A stretch of DNA of 34,665 nt from a bacterium (GTDB lineage: Bacteria > UBP18 > UBA7526): contig JAUWXM010000003.1 of assembly GCA_030616365.1 (NCBI GenBank), positions 1 to 34,665 on the forward strand, in the 5' to 3' direction. Position 1 is the stretch's first letter. Each line of letters starts with the position of its first letter. The position numbers and the translations under genes are program-made. Positions 1 through 8,662 of the stretch are shown piece after piece. A model generated the notes under the pieces. That model was not told the origin of the DNA. It was given only the letters and a program-made list of their open reading frames with translations, and made no database searches.

Positions 1-535
1 GGAAGAGGGCGGTAAAGACGCTGTTCTTCATCCACTTATCTGGCCCGTTTACCACCCGGCTGGCAAAGAGCATAATCCAGGGTAGCCAGCATTGTCCATA
101 ATACTCCATAGCCCCCTCAGCAATTCTTAAGGGGAAATGGCTGCTAAACATAAAGACCAGAGCCGCCAAGTAGGCTCCCCTGGTGTTAATGCCCCACTCG
201 CGAGCGAGTTTAAAGGTTCCTATCAGGCCAATGATCGTGCAGGCCACGATTACCAATTTTATACCTGCCACCGGACCAAATAACAGAATTAAGGGAAATA
301 AAGGAGACAGGCAGGAAGTGGCCACGTTTCCAATCCTCGGTATTCCACCACCCACATAGGGGTTCCAGAGCGGCCATTGACCATATTTCAGAATGCTATC
401 CCGTGCTCCCGCAGCCTGGAAGGCATGCGGATCCCAATCATGAATACCCCAGTAATGGATGTGAGATAAGATAGGCGCCAGAAAAAGAAGGGCCAAGAGA
501 GAAAAGATTACAATATGTAAGTAAACGTTTTTCAT
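1..535 (-). CDS. YfhO-like multi-span membrane protein (5' part only)
   Basis: Open from an ATG at 535 to the window edge (178 codons, no stop), so the 3' part is missing. The translation begins MKNVYLHIVIFSLLALLFLA, a strong N-terminal membrane segment. An HYWGIHDWDPH stretch and the motif GQWPLWNPYVGGG follow, and then at least three more hydrophobic segments. The 'W-P-L-W-N-P' loop after the first helix is typical of YfhO/GT-C-like membrane proteins, several of which are lipid-linked-sugar glycosyltransferases. The start is supported by an AAGGTC ribosome site 7-8 bases upstream and by a sigma70-type promoter. Substrate unknown. It is divergent from the downstream Fe-S and radical SAM genes, so any functional link is only by neighbourhood. 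Confidence 0.75.
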   Translation of the reverse strand, partial: MKNVYLHIVIFSLLALLFLAPILSHIHYWGIHDWDPHAFQAAGARDSILKYGQWPLWNPYVGGGIPRIGNVATSCLSPLFPLILLFGPVAGIKLVIVACTIIGLIGTFKLAREWGINTRGAYLAALVFMFSSHFPLRIAEGAMEYYGQCWLPWIMLFASRVVNGPDKWMKNSVFTALF

Positions 536-557
536 ATATTGACCTTTTTTAATTAAT

Positions 558-586
558 AGTATAACATATATAAACAAAAAGTTCAA
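558..586 (-). promoter_or_regulatory. sigma70-type promoter for the leftward membrane protein gene
   Basis: On the minus strand TTGAAC (581-586), a 17-base spacer and TATACT (558-563) lie about 23 bases before the ATG at 535. Both boxes and the spacing fit a housekeeping promoter. It stands back to back with the rightward promoter at 607-635. Confidence 0.6.
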
Positions 587-606
587 AAACTAATCTCTGG
601 AAAAGT

Positions 607-635
607 TTGCCAAAAATGGATCTCTATGATAGAAT
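607..635 (+). promoter_or_regulatory. sigma70-type promoter for the rightward four-gene unit
   Basis: TTGCCA (607-612), a 17-base spacer and TAGAAT (630-635) are followed by an AAGGAG ribosome site at 711-716 and the ATG at 720. This would give a leader of roughly 75-80 bases. Its likely targets are the aldo/keto reductase and perhaps the three genes after it, although a 270-base gap follows the first gene. Confidence 0.5.
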
Positions 636-719
636 AAAATTGATTCAACAAGTAGAAGGCTATCTTGATGGGAGAAATTCAATAAATTAGGGTAACCAAA
701 CAAGAATAAGAAGGAGTGT

Positions 720-1850
720 ATGCAGAAGCGGCGTTTAGGAAGAACAGAATTAATGGTTTCCTGTATAGGGCTCGGTGCGGGCAGTCGGATGTTTATGGAA
801 AGAGGTTACTCTGGACCAGATGCTCCCCCGACAGTAATTAACTGCGCCTTAGATAAAGGAATTAACTTCATTGATACCGCAAGAAGTTACTATAAGAGCG
901 AACAGATAATAGGTGAGGCAATAAAGGGTAGGAGAGATGAGTGCTTCTTAGCTACCAAAACCTATCTGAGAAAAGGCTCCCGGGTAGAAAAAGATATTGA
1001 TATTAGCCTGAAGAATTTACAAACAGATAGGATTGACTTATATCAAATACATAATATTACTTATAAAGATGAACTAAGAACTATACTTCAACCAAAGGGT
1101 GCCTTAGAGATGTTGAAGAAAGCAAAAGAGGCGGGTAAGATTAACTATATTGGAATCACAGGATTCCGTCCAGATATAATGAAGGAATGTATTCAGACGG
1201 GTGAATTTGATACTATTCAGATCCCATTTAATTTTATCGAAAGAACTCAGACAGAAAAAATTTTACTTCTAGCTAAAAGGTATGATCTGGGGATTATTAT
1301 TATGCGACCTTTCCTTGGAGGACTATTGGCTAATAGTGGGGAGGCTATTTTAAGATTCATCTTTAGTTATGATGTCTCTGTAGTTATCCCTGGCTGCAGT
1401 ACTGTAGAACATATACAAATGAATGCCCGAATAGGTAAAGATCTCAGGCCAGTATCATCAGAGGAAAGAGAAAGTTTGTTTTCAAACATAGGAGGTATTT
1501 TTTGCCGGGGCTGTAAGGTCTGTGAGCAGGGCTGCCCAATCAGCCTTTCTATTGCTGAAATCTTGCGTTGGGAAACCTACCTTTATTTTAATGCCACCTA
1601 TGCGAGAGATCATTACAGACAGCATCTTAAGAAAGCTACTGCTTGTATTGATTGTGGTAAATGCGAAGAGGTGTGTCCATACAACTTACCAATTAGAAAG
1701 ATGCTTAAGACCGCTCACCAGCGCCTTATGAAGGGCAAATTGGAGGATATAATAGTAGGTCTTCTTAGGAAATTACAGTTATACGAAAGATTGAGAGCAA
1801 CCTATTTTCGGTTGGGCCTGCCCCTGCCGAACAGATATTTATCCGATTAA
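720..1850 (+). CDS. aldo/keto reductase with two C-terminal 4Fe-4S clusters
   Basis: Residues 1 to about 265 form an aldo/keto reductase barrel. It opens with RRLGRTELMVSCIGLG and carries the expected catalytic set: Asp in FIDTARSYY, the Tyr just after it, Lys in LATKT and His in YQIHN. The C-terminal third has two ferredoxin motifs, CRGCKVCEQGCP and CIDCGKCEEVCP, each C-x2-C-x2-C-x3-C-P. Such fusions are common in anaerobes and are thought to couple the reductase to electron carriers other than NADPH alone. The ATG has a strong AAGGAG site 5 bases upstream. It is the first gene of the rightward group that leads into radical SAM genes, so it may reduce an intermediate of that pathway. Substrate not predictable. 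Confidence 0.9.
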   Translation: MQKRRLGRTELMVSCIGLGAGSRMFMERGYSGPDAPPTVINCALDKGINFIDTARSYYKSEQIIGEAIKGRRDECFLATKTYLRKGSRVEKDIDISLKNLQTDRIDLYQIHNITYKDELRTILQPKGALEMLKKAKEAGKINYIGITGFRPDIMKECIQTGEFDTIQIPFNFIERTQTEKILLLAKRYDLGIIIMRPFLGGLLANSGEAILRFIFSYDVSVVIPGCSTVEHIQMNARIGKDLRPVSSEERESLFSNIGGIFCRGCKVCEQGCPISLSIAEILRWETYLYFNATYARDHYRQHLKKATACIDCGKCEEVCPYNLPIRKMLKTAHQRLMKGKLEDIIVGLLRKLQLYERLRATYFRLGLPLPNRYLSD

Positions 1851-1886
1851 TTATAAGTCACAATATAATCTGCTAATTTAAGAACT

Positions 1887-2050
1887 CAAGGATCAAATGA
1901 CTAATGACCAAATATCCAATTTATCCTGCACTTTTTTACTTTGAAGAAGATACTTCATAGCAAAAGGTGCGGGATTTATATGCTTTCTCGTCATTGGACA
2001 TTAAAGAATTTGCTATTCATTTGACATTCGTCATTGGATAATTTGTTAGC
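1887..2050 (+). repeat. degenerate palindromic intergenic element
   Basis: The 270-base gap after the aldo/keto reductase holds no gene. It contains a long imperfect stem: TCCTGCACTTTTTT near 1924-1937 pairs, with G-U wobbles, with CAAAAGGTGCGGGA at 1961-1974. A small GAAG/CTTC stem (1943-1946 and 1953-1956) lies within the loop. Around it are copies in both orientations of an AATGAC/GTCATT theme (for example AATGACCAAATATCCAA near 1906 and CGTCATTGGATA near 2030). This looks like a decayed miniature repeat rather than a standard terminator, since no T-run follows. Confidence 0.4.
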
Positions 2051-2120
2051 TAAAAATGGGTTGATTTAGTTGTTGCTTATTTGATAAGAGTAATAATCAT
2101 GAGAAGATAAGGTTATTAAA

Positions 2121-2753
2121 TTGGCTAATGATAATTATAAAGGTAAATTGAAAATTGGCCTAAAACAGTGGCTTTCTATTCTCCTGAAACGAGAGATATA
2201 TCTGATGTTGCTGATATATCTATTTGTGCTTATTCCTTTAGCCTATTTTCTGGTCTGGCTGGGCGTCAAATTGGATAAGGCTTTGGGCTTTTTAAAGTTC
2301 ATTGGCAGGCCCTGGAATATAGTATGCTTTCTTTTCTTTATCCTTACAGGGTTGTTCATCGTCTGGTGGTCATACACTTATTTAATCTTAGAAGGTACGG
2401 GGAGTCCGGCCACAATGTTAGGACAGACAAAAAAACTGGTTAAAAAGGGCCCCTATGCCTTTGTCAGGAACCCCTCGGTGATTGGTAAGCTTCTTGGAGT
2501 GGTAGGATTAGGATGTTTATCTGGATCTTTTTCTTTCACCTTTATTATAGTGCCTCTTTTGCTTTTTGGATCGCTTCTTGAGAAGCGATTCCACGAAGAA
2601 AGGAATATGGAGAGGCTATGGGGGCAAGAATATATAGATTATAAAGAGGCCGTTCCTATGGTCATCCCCCGCTTTGATCGGATACTGCGAGAATTAGTGT
2701 CTTTTTTCAGAAAGAAAAAACATGATGAAGATACTTTTAATCAATCCGCCTAA
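2121..2753 (+). CDS. isoprenylcysteine carboxyl methyltransferase-like membrane methyltransferase
   Basis: 210 residues with about four to five hydrophobic segments. The C-terminal half has the family signature GPYAFVRNPSVIGKLLGVVG, and a second motif, EERNMERLWGQEYIDYKEAV, ends in VPMVIPRF. In the ICMT/PEMT/NnrU superfamily this region binds S-adenosylmethionine at the membrane face, and the acceptor is usually a hydrophobic molecule (prenylcysteine, phospholipid, isoprenoid). The start is TTG, preceded by AAGG about 8 bases upstream. An in-frame ATG is not available at the N-terminus without losing the first helix. The 3' end overlaps the next radical SAM gene by 32 bases, arguing for coupled translation. 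It supports, but does not prove, a lipid-like substrate for the cluster. Confidence 0.8.
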   Translation: MANDNYKGKLKIGLKQWLSILLKREIYLMLLIYLFVLIPLAYFLVWLGVKLDKALGFLKFIGRPWNIVCFLFFILTGLFIVWWSYTYLILEGTGSPATMLGQTKKLVKKGPYAFVRNPSVIGKLLGVVGLGCLSGSFSFTFIIVPLLLFGSLLEKRFHEERNMERLWGQEYIDYKEAVPMVIPRFDRILRELVSFFRKKKHDEDTFNQSA

Positions 2754-4173
2754 AAGATATACAATTTGGGCAGGGATACCCGAAGCCCTCAATAAAAGAG
2801 TATTTCTATATCCCCCCTTGGGGCTTATGTATATCCAAGCCTATTTAGAGGAATATACAGAACATAAAGTAATTATCCTGGATGCCTTAGCAGATAATTT
2901 AGATTTTTCTCAGATTGAGAGAAAGGTAAAACAGATTCAACCTGATGTAGTAGGGGTTACTGCCTGCACCCATAGTCTACTGGATGTAGTCAAGACCGTA
3001 GCAGCAGCAAAAAGAGCAAATAAAAAAATACACCTTTGTTTGGGCGGTCCTCATGTTTCTACCTTTGCCCGGGAGTCAATAAATCTCACTGGAGTAGATT
3101 CGGTTATTTTGGGCGATGGGGAGATTACGTTTAAAGAACTAGTAGAGTCTCTTGAGAAGGGAGATGATTTGTGTAATGTAAAGGGGATTATTTTCAAAAA
3201 TAATGACGATATTATTCAAACCGGAGAAGCTCGGTATACAGAGAATTTAGATATTCTACCTTTTCCCAAAAGAGAAAGATTGACGAATCTGAATCGATAT
3301 TATACCTCTGGAACAGAATCCAATCTTATGACTACGATGGTAACAAGTAGAGGTTGTCCTTATCGATGTAATTTTTGTAATACCTCTAAGAATTACCGTT
3401 ACCGTTCTCCGTCTAATGTTGTGGATGAAATAGAGCAATGCTTAAGATTGAATATTAGAGAATTCTATTTTATTGACGATACCTTTAATGTAAGCATTAA
3501 AAGAGTGATTGACATTTGTAGGGAGATATTAAAAAGAAATTTGAGAATCAAGTGGGGTTTTAAGGCAAGATGCGATAATATCGATTATAAAATGCTCAAG
3601 TTAGTCAGGGAGGCAGGCTGTAGAAAGATTCATTATGGAGTGGAGGCAGCAGGCGATGAGGCATTGACAGAACTCAATAAGGGTGGACAGGTAAATGTAA
3701 GACAGATAGAGCAGGTTTTCCAATGGACAAAAGATCTTGGAATAAGAACTATTGCTTATGTAATGATTGGTTGTCCTTACGAAAAGACAAGGGCAGATAT
3801 ATTAAGGGTTTTGGATTTTGTTAAAAAGATCGATGCTGATTATGTTGTGTTCTCTATATTTTCGCCCTACCCTGATACAGATTGTTATCAGGAGGCTGTA
3901 AAAAAAGGGATAATTAGAAAAGGGATATGGGAAGAATTTATTAAAAATCCGGTAGAGGGATATGAACTGCCTACCTGTTGGGAGGAGTATTTTTCTAAAA
4001 AAGAATTGTTGGAATTATTAAAGTTGGTGCACCGAAAATTTTATCTTAGATGGCAGATATTTTTCAGGGTTCTATTTAGCCTCCACAGTTTAGGAGAACT
4101 TAGAAGGGTGTATAAAGATATCATTGCCTTGGGAAAGTTATTAGTTATTCAAGAACCGCAGGGAAAGATATGA
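2722..4173 (+). CDS. B12-binding-domain radical SAM protein, type A copy 1
   Basis: 483 residues. Residues 1 to about 150 are a cobalamin-binding Rossmann domain of the BchE/COG1032 type (KILLINPP, PPLGLMYIQAYLE, LGGPHVS, GDGEITF). Residues about 205-420 are the radical SAM core, with C212, C216 and C219 in TSRGCPYRCNFC and VEAAGDEAL as a later SAM-pocket strand. The C-terminal 60 residues are basic. Members of this class methylate or cyclise unactivated carbons (BchE, HpnP, Grs families), but the product here cannot be read from sequence. ATGATG at 2722 allows two starts, and the second (2725) gives the usual MKILLINPP beginning. It overlaps the next gene by ATGA. A clear paralog lies inverted at 7243-8655. 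Confidence 0.9.
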   Translation: MMKILLINPPKRYTIWAGIPEALNKRVFLYPPLGLMYIQAYLEEYTEHKVIILDALADNLDFSQIERKVKQIQPDVVGVTACTHSLLDVVKTVAAAKRANKKIHLCLGGPHVSTFARESINLTGVDSVILGDGEITFKELVESLEKGDDLCNVKGIIFKNNDDIIQTGEARYTENLDILPFPKRERLTNLNRYYTSGTESNLMTTMVTSRGCPYRCNFCNTSKNYRYRSPSNVVDEIEQCLRLNIREFYFIDDTFNVSIKRVIDICREILKRNLRIKWGFKARCDNIDYKMLKLVREAGCRKIHYGVEAAGDEALTELNKGGQVNVRQIEQVFQWTKDLGIRTIAYVMIGCPYEKTRADILRVLDFVKKIDADYVVFSIFSPYPDTDCYQEAVKKGIIRKGIWEEFIKNPVEGYELPTCWEEYFSKKELLELLKLVHRKFYLRWQIFFRVLFSLHSLGELRRVYKDIIALGKLLVIQEPQGKI

Positions 4174-5699
4174 AAGAGGAAATAACCACAAGTCTCATCT
4201 CTTTATACGATGTTGAAAATAACGCAGTGCGAAGTATCGCCGCTTTATTAAGAAAAAATGGCTATCGCGTTTTTGAGATTTATTTCAAAAATTGGGTGAA
4301 TAACCGTTTGGTTTGGCCTAAAAAAAGGGAATTGGATAATCTGATAAATCTTTTAAGAAATACGAACACAGATTTAGTTGGCATAAGTCTTCGGGCATCA
4401 GCTTATTTAAAGGTGACCATTTCAATTACCGAGTATATAAAAAGATTTTTGAAGATCCCAATAGTTTGGGGTGGTTTACATCCTACTTTAGTCCCTGAGG
4501 AATGCATAGAATTTGCTGATATAGTCTGCCTGGGTGAAGGAGAGTATCCCATGCTGGAGCTTGCGGATAGCATTTCACAACAAAAAGATATAGATAACAC
4601 ACCAAACTTATGGATTAGAAAAGGAAAAGAGATTAAAAGAAACGAGATTCGTCCTCTTATACAGAATCTTGATGAATTGCCATTTTTAGATTATACCAGC
4701 GAAGATAAATATTACATCGAAAACCGAAGGGTATTTATCGGGGACCCCGTGATAAAAAGACCTCTATTCCGTATAATGGCATCTCGCGGCTGTCTATTCG
4801 ATTGCAGTTACTGTTATAATAGTATACTGAAAAAGATATATCATAGTAAGGGTAGATATTTTCGCTATCGTAGTGTAAAGAATGTAATCGAGGAACTCTC
4901 TCGGATAAAACGAATTTTTAAAAACTTAAAATATATACGCTTTGATGATGAGATGTTTATCTTCAACAATGAATGGATTAAAGAATTCTGTCAGGAATAT
5001 AAGAAGAGAATAGATTTGCCCTTTGAATGTTTCTTGTCTCCCGAAAATTACAAAGAAGAATTGTTACCCAGACTTAAACAGGCGGGCTTAAAGGTAGTTT
5101 ATATGGGGATTGAGGGTCCGAATAGAATAAATAAGACGTTGTACAACAGGAAATTTTCTGTAAAAGATATTTTAAATGATATAAGGATCTTCCATAAGTT
5201 GGGTTTAGATGCCCGGTATCAAATTATTCTTGATGATCCTCTTTCTACAGAAGAGGATAAAAGAACCTTTTTTGAATTCTTAATGGATCTTCCCAGGCCG
5301 TTTGAGCTGTATCTATTTTCTTTAACAATTTTTCCCAGGACCAAATTAGCAGAGACGCTACTTGCTCAAGGATTAATTAGTGAGAGCGATATTGAAGGCA
5401 AAGCAATGAAGACATTTTCCCAACTAAGGGTTGATTTAAGTTTCCCTCGTGCAAAGTCAGATCAATTTTGGATTAGTCTGATAGTACTTATTTCAAAAAA
5501 TTTTGTTTCCAAGAGCTTAATCGATAGATTATCAAGAAGTAAATTTTTATATAAACACCCCAGACCTCTGGTAATTTTTAGTCAGATATGTAATCTGCTG
5601 AAGATGGTATGGGTAGTTTTTAAAATGTTCTTAAAAGGGGAAATGACCTGGATTCAATTCAAACAGTGGGCCAATCCCCGTTCCCTGATTACCCAATAA
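4170..5699 (+). CDS. B12-binding-domain radical SAM protein, type B copy 1
   Basis: 509 residues. The N-terminal cobalamin-binding-like domain is recognised by IVWGGLHPTLVPEE and CLGEGEYPMLEL. The radical SAM motif is at C208, C212 and C215 (SRGCLFDCSYCYNS). The start of this type (SLISLYDVENNAVRSIA) differs from the KxLLINPP start of type A and recurs in the paralog at 5708-7243. The C-terminal half contains a long low-hydrophobicity stretch and ends in PRSLITQ. It is joined to the preceding gene by an ATGA overlap, so the A and B proteins are probably made together. Base composition is markedly AT-rich: the 60 bases at 4801-4860, spanning the Cys motif, contain only 15 G or C. Confidence 0.88.
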   Translation: MKEEITTSLISLYDVENNAVRSIAALLRKNGYRVFEIYFKNWVNNRLVWPKKRELDNLINLLRNTNTDLVGISLRASAYLKVTISITEYIKRFLKIPIVWGGLHPTLVPEECIEFADIVCLGEGEYPMLELADSISQQKDIDNTPNLWIRKGKEIKRNEIRPLIQNLDELPFLDYTSEDKYYIENRRVFIGDPVIKRPLFRIMASRGCLFDCSYCYNSILKKIYHSKGRYFRYRSVKNVIEELSRIKRIFKNLKYIRFDDEMFIFNNEWIKEFCQEYKKRIDLPFECFLSPENYKEELLPRLKQAGLKVVYMGIEGPNRINKTLYNRKFSVKDILNDIRIFHKLGLDARYQIILDDPLSTEEDKRTFFEFLMDLPRPFELYLFSLTIFPRTKLAETLLAQGLISESDIEGKAMKTFSQLRVDLSFPRAKSDQFWISLIVLISKNFVSKSLIDRLSRSKFLYKHPRPLVIFSQICNLLKMVWVVFKMFLKGEMTWIQFKQWANPRSLITQ

Positions 5700-5726
5700 A
5701 ACTTATTCTATTGGGAGATAAGTTTT
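5698..5726. terminator. possible bidirectional terminator between convergent operons
   Basis: AAAACTTAT (5698-5706) and ATAAGTTTT (5718-5726) form a perfect 9-bp stem around an 11-base loop. It spans the 8 bases separating the two convergent stop codons. The stem is AT-rich, so its strength is uncertain. The much stronger hairpin at 5822-5856 may do most of the work for rightward transcription. Confidence 0.4.
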
Positions 5727-7243
5727 CTTAGGCTTCCGTATTGCTTGAGTTTGATGGGGTTTAACTCTCCCTGAAAAAGCATCTCTATTGCCATACCTGA
5801 GGCTTTCAGGAAATCGCAGGTAAAAGCCAGCCACTTTAAAGTGGCTGGCTTTTTTTCTAGCAACGAGCGGCGAGAAAGGAAGCGGATAAAGAACCTGGGA
5901 ATAAAAGACTTGGAGGTGAGAGAGCAAAGGCTTATCCAGAAGAGTTCCTCTTTGGGTCTGGGATACCAGAGGCTGAGACGGAACTGGCGGAAGGACTTGG
6001 TAGCCCTTCCCTCCACCTCTTCCGGTTTTATCATCCCCAGATCTAAGAGTTCATTGGTCAGAGCCGTTTTAGGGAAATGGGTCAGGGAGTACATATAGAT
6101 CTTAAAGGGTCGTGGAATCTGTAAGAGCATATGCAGCATTTCTTTCTTATCCTTCCGGGTGGAGAGAGGGTTATCCCAGATAAGGTCATAGACTACTTCT
6201 ATCCCCAAATCCTTAGCCAGATGGGCAAATTGTAGAATCTGCTGGTTGGGAGTATCCCGACCATAGACCTCCTTTAACTCCTTCTTAGAACCAGACTGCA
6301 GGCCTACCTGAATCTTAATCAATCCCGCCTTTCTTAATTGGGAAAGGGTCTGCCGATTGGCAAGATCCGGATGGAGAAGGATCTCAAAGGGAATCCCGAT
6401 TCTCTCTTTATAGAGGGAAGAAAAACGGGATATCCACTCCTTGGCAAAGAAGAAGGTATCTCCATCAAACTTTATTCTGCGAAGACACTTAAAATAGTTC
6501 CGGGCATACTCTAACTCAGTAATTACATTCTCTGGTGAGCGAGAACGATAATACTTTCCCTTTTCCCGATAGATTTTCCTCAAGATACTGTTATTACAGT
6601 ACTTGCAGTTAAAGGGGCAGCCCCGAGTGGGATAGATGCGATACTCAGAATCTTTTAAAAGCGGGTCACATCGCTTAAGCCTATTATCCTCAATGAAATA
6701 TTTATCCCGGCCTCCGTAATCCGGGAAGGGCAAATGGTCTAAATCTTCGATTAAAGGACGAAGCGCATTCTTCTGCATTCTTCCCTTCACCTTGATCCAT
6801 AGATTGGAGATTCCTTCCGGGCTTTCTCTTCGTTCCAAGGCCCTCATTAAATCCAGAAGTGGTTCCTCCCCCTCCCCTACGCAGACCATATCAGCGATCT
6901 CTATACCATCCTCGGGAGAGATGGTGGGATGGACCCCTCCCCAGACCACCGGGGCCTTGAATCTTCTCTTAATCTCTTTAGTGAGCTGAGTGGCGATCCG
7001 GAGATAGGGAGTTCCCAGACCGATCCCGATGAGCAAACTCTCCAAACCGGAGAGAAGTTCCATAAGTAACTTCACTTCTTTTTGGGAAGGTGGTCTAATG
7101 GCATTATTTACCCACTGCTTGAAAAAGATGATATTTACTGGATACCCATGTCTTGTGAGAAAAGAAGAGATATACCTCACTCCCCGATTCTCAATCCCAT
7201 AGAGAGAGATAAGGGTAAGGATTGGTTTCTTATTCTTTTTCAT
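5708..7243 (-). CDS. B12-binding-domain radical SAM protein, type B copy 2
   Basis: 511 residues, collinear with the type B protein at 4170-5699. The first 41 alignable residues are about half identical, and both share FKxWVNN, VWGGxHPT, GEGExP and a SxxxLISQ/ITQ ending. The radical SAM cysteines are C209, C213 and C216 (TRGCPFNCKYCNNS). It is the last gene of the twelve-gene minus-strand run, and its ATG shares one base with the stop of the upstream gene (TAATG). Its DNA is richer in GC than its paralog (27 of 60 bases at 6601-6660), so the copies are not a recent duplication. A perfect 32-bp palindrome with a T-run lies inside its last 50 codons. Confidence 0.9.
   Translation of the reverse strand: MKKNKKPILTLISLYGIENRGVRYISSFLTRHGYPVNIIFFKQWVNNAIRPPSQKEVKLLMELLSGLESLLIGIGLGTPYLRIATQLTKEIKRRFKAPVVWGGVHPTISPEDGIEIADMVCVGEGEEPLLDLMRALERRESPEGISNLWIKVKGRMQKNALRPLIEDLDHLPFPDYGGRDKYFIEDNRLKRCDPLLKDSEYRIYPTRGCPFNCKYCNNSILRKIYREKGKYYRSRSPENVITELEYARNYFKCLRRIKFDGDTFFFAKEWISRFSSLYKERIGIPFEILLHPDLANRQTLSQLRKAGLIKIQVGLQSGSKKELKEVYGRDTPNQQILQFAHLAKDLGIEVVYDLIWDNPLSTRKDKKEMLHMLLQIPRPFKIYMYSLTHFPKTALTNELLDLGMIKPEEVEGRATKSFRQFRLSLWYPRPKEELFWISLCSLTSKSFIPRFFIRFLSRRSLLEKKPATLKWLAFTCDFLKASGMAIEMLFQGELNPIKLKQYGSLRKLISQ
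5822..5856 (+). terminator. strong intrinsic-terminator-like palindrome inside a coding sequence
   Basis: Positions 5822-5853 are a perfect palindrome: AAAAGCCAGCCACTTT then its reverse complement. On the plus strand it ends in seven T (5850-5856). It fits a rho-independent terminator for the rightward operon, whose last stop is at 5699. It lies wholly within the 3' end of the convergent gene, where it encodes a KKPATLKWLA segment. On the minus strand only four T follow, so it should act mainly on plus-strand transcripts. Confidence 0.65.
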
Positions 7244-8655
7244 TAACTACTCCCTAAGATTTTTAAGGCGGTCTTTGCCTGCCAGAAGAAATTCCGGGGA
7301 TGAAGGATAGATTTTAGGTTTTTAAAAATAACTGAGGGCCGAAGATAGTATCGGCGGTAGATAGAGATTAAAATCTTTTCTAATTCTTCCTTAGTAAAGA
7401 ATTCTTCCCAGACTCTGGGCTCAAAATCTTTAGTGGGGTGGAGAGCGAACTCTCTCCAGAAATCTCTTCCAAAGAGGCCTTTCTCTAATCCCTCTTGATA
7501 GAGTTCGGTATCCGGGTAAGGGGTAAGGATATTAAAGAGGGCGAAGTCGGAATTTAGTCTTTTGGCAAAGTGGAGGGTGTGAAGGATATCTTCCCGGCTC
7601 TTCTCATGGGGACAACCGATTAAGAAGTAAGCCACAACAGGAATTCCGATCTCTTTTGTCCAGGTAAAGACCTCTTCAGTCTGGTGGATGGTTAGACCTT
7701 TCTTTAACCTCTTAAGACCTTCGTCTGTGCTGGTCTCCACTCCTAAGTTCATTCTAATGCAGTTAGCTGCTTTTAGTTCTCGCAGCACTTCCCGGGTGAG
7801 GGTATCCACCCTTCCCCGAAAGCCCCAGGGGATTCGCAGATTTCGTCTCTTAATCTCCTGGCAGAGGGAGATTACCCATTCAGGAGAAAGGTTGAAGGTA
7901 TCGTCGACGAAATGAATCTCCTCCACTCCCAGATGCCAGCATTCTTCCATTTCCTGAACCACATTGTGAACAGAGCGCCGGCGATAATTCTCCTTAGGGG
8001 TGCTACAGAAAATACAATGGTAGGGGCAGCCCCGACTGCTCGCCATAGTGGTAAAGGTGGACCTTCTCCCTAAAATATAATAATAGAGTTGAGGTTTAGT
8101 CAGTTCCCGGACAGGGAAAGGAAGCCTATCCAGGTCTGGGGAAGGGCCTGGTCTCTTCCCAGGGATGACTTCTTCTCCTTCTTTAAATATCAGACCAGGA
8201 ACCTTTCTCAAGTCTTTTTCCTGGGAAAGGGATTCCACTAATTGGAAAAAAGAAATTTCCCCTTCTCCGGGAATGACCGAATCCACCCCGAATAATTGTA
8301 GGGTTTCTTGGGGAAAGATCCGGGCATGGGGTCCTCCGATATTAATATGAATCCTGGGATCTATCTTCTTAATCAATCCGGTAAGTAGAAGCACATCTAT
8401 TAGGTTATTGGTATGGGCAGTAATTCCTATTATCTGAGGGTTGGACTCCCGAATTACTTGTTCTATCTCAGTCTGACTTAGGTCCTCCGCTATCGCATCC
8501 AGAATCTGAACCTCATGGTCACTATATTTCCGGAGATAGGAGGCGATGTACATCAATCCCAAAGGAGGAAAGATGCCTACCTCCCGGGATAGAGCAGGAG
8601 GAAGTTCGGTCTGAATGATATTCTTTATTGGAGGATTGATAAGTAATACTTTCAT
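7243..8655 (-). CDS. B12-binding-domain radical SAM protein, type A copy 2
   Basis: 470 residues. It aligns throughout with the protein at 2722-4173: KVLLINPP, an LPPALSREV/IPEALNKRV segment, FPPLGLMYIASYL, IGGPHAR and GEGEISF in the cobalamin domain, then C210, C214 and C217 in SSRGCPYHCIFC. FVDDTFNLSPEWV and LGVETSTDEGLKRL follow in the radical SAM barrel. Known relatives use methylcobalamin and SAM for radical methylation or ring formation. It lies 7 bases after the SPASM-like gene upstream and is coupled to type B copy 2, repeating the A-then-B order of the plus-strand pair. Confidence 0.9.
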   Translation of the reverse strand: MKVLLINPPIKNIIQTELPPALSREVGIFPPLGLMYIASYLRKYSDHEVQILDAIAEDLSQTEIEQVIRESNPQIIGITAHTNNLIDVLLLTGLIKKIDPRIHINIGGPHARIFPQETLQLFGVDSVIPGEGEISFFQLVESLSQEKDLRKVPGLIFKEGEEVIPGKRPGPSPDLDRLPFPVRELTKPQLYYYILGRRSTFTTMASSRGCPYHCIFCSTPKENYRRRSVHNVVQEMEECWHLGVEEIHFVDDTFNLSPEWVISLCQEIKRRNLRIPWGFRGRVDTLTREVLRELKAANCIRMNLGVETSTDEGLKRLKKGLTIHQTEEVFTWTKEIGIPVVAYFLIGCPHEKSREDILHTLHFAKRLNSDFALFNILTPYPDTELYQEGLEKGLFGRDFWREFALHPTKDFEPRVWEEFFTKEELEKILISIYRRYYLRPSVIFKNLKSILHPRNFFWQAKTALKILGSS

Positions 8656-8662
8656 AAGAAGA

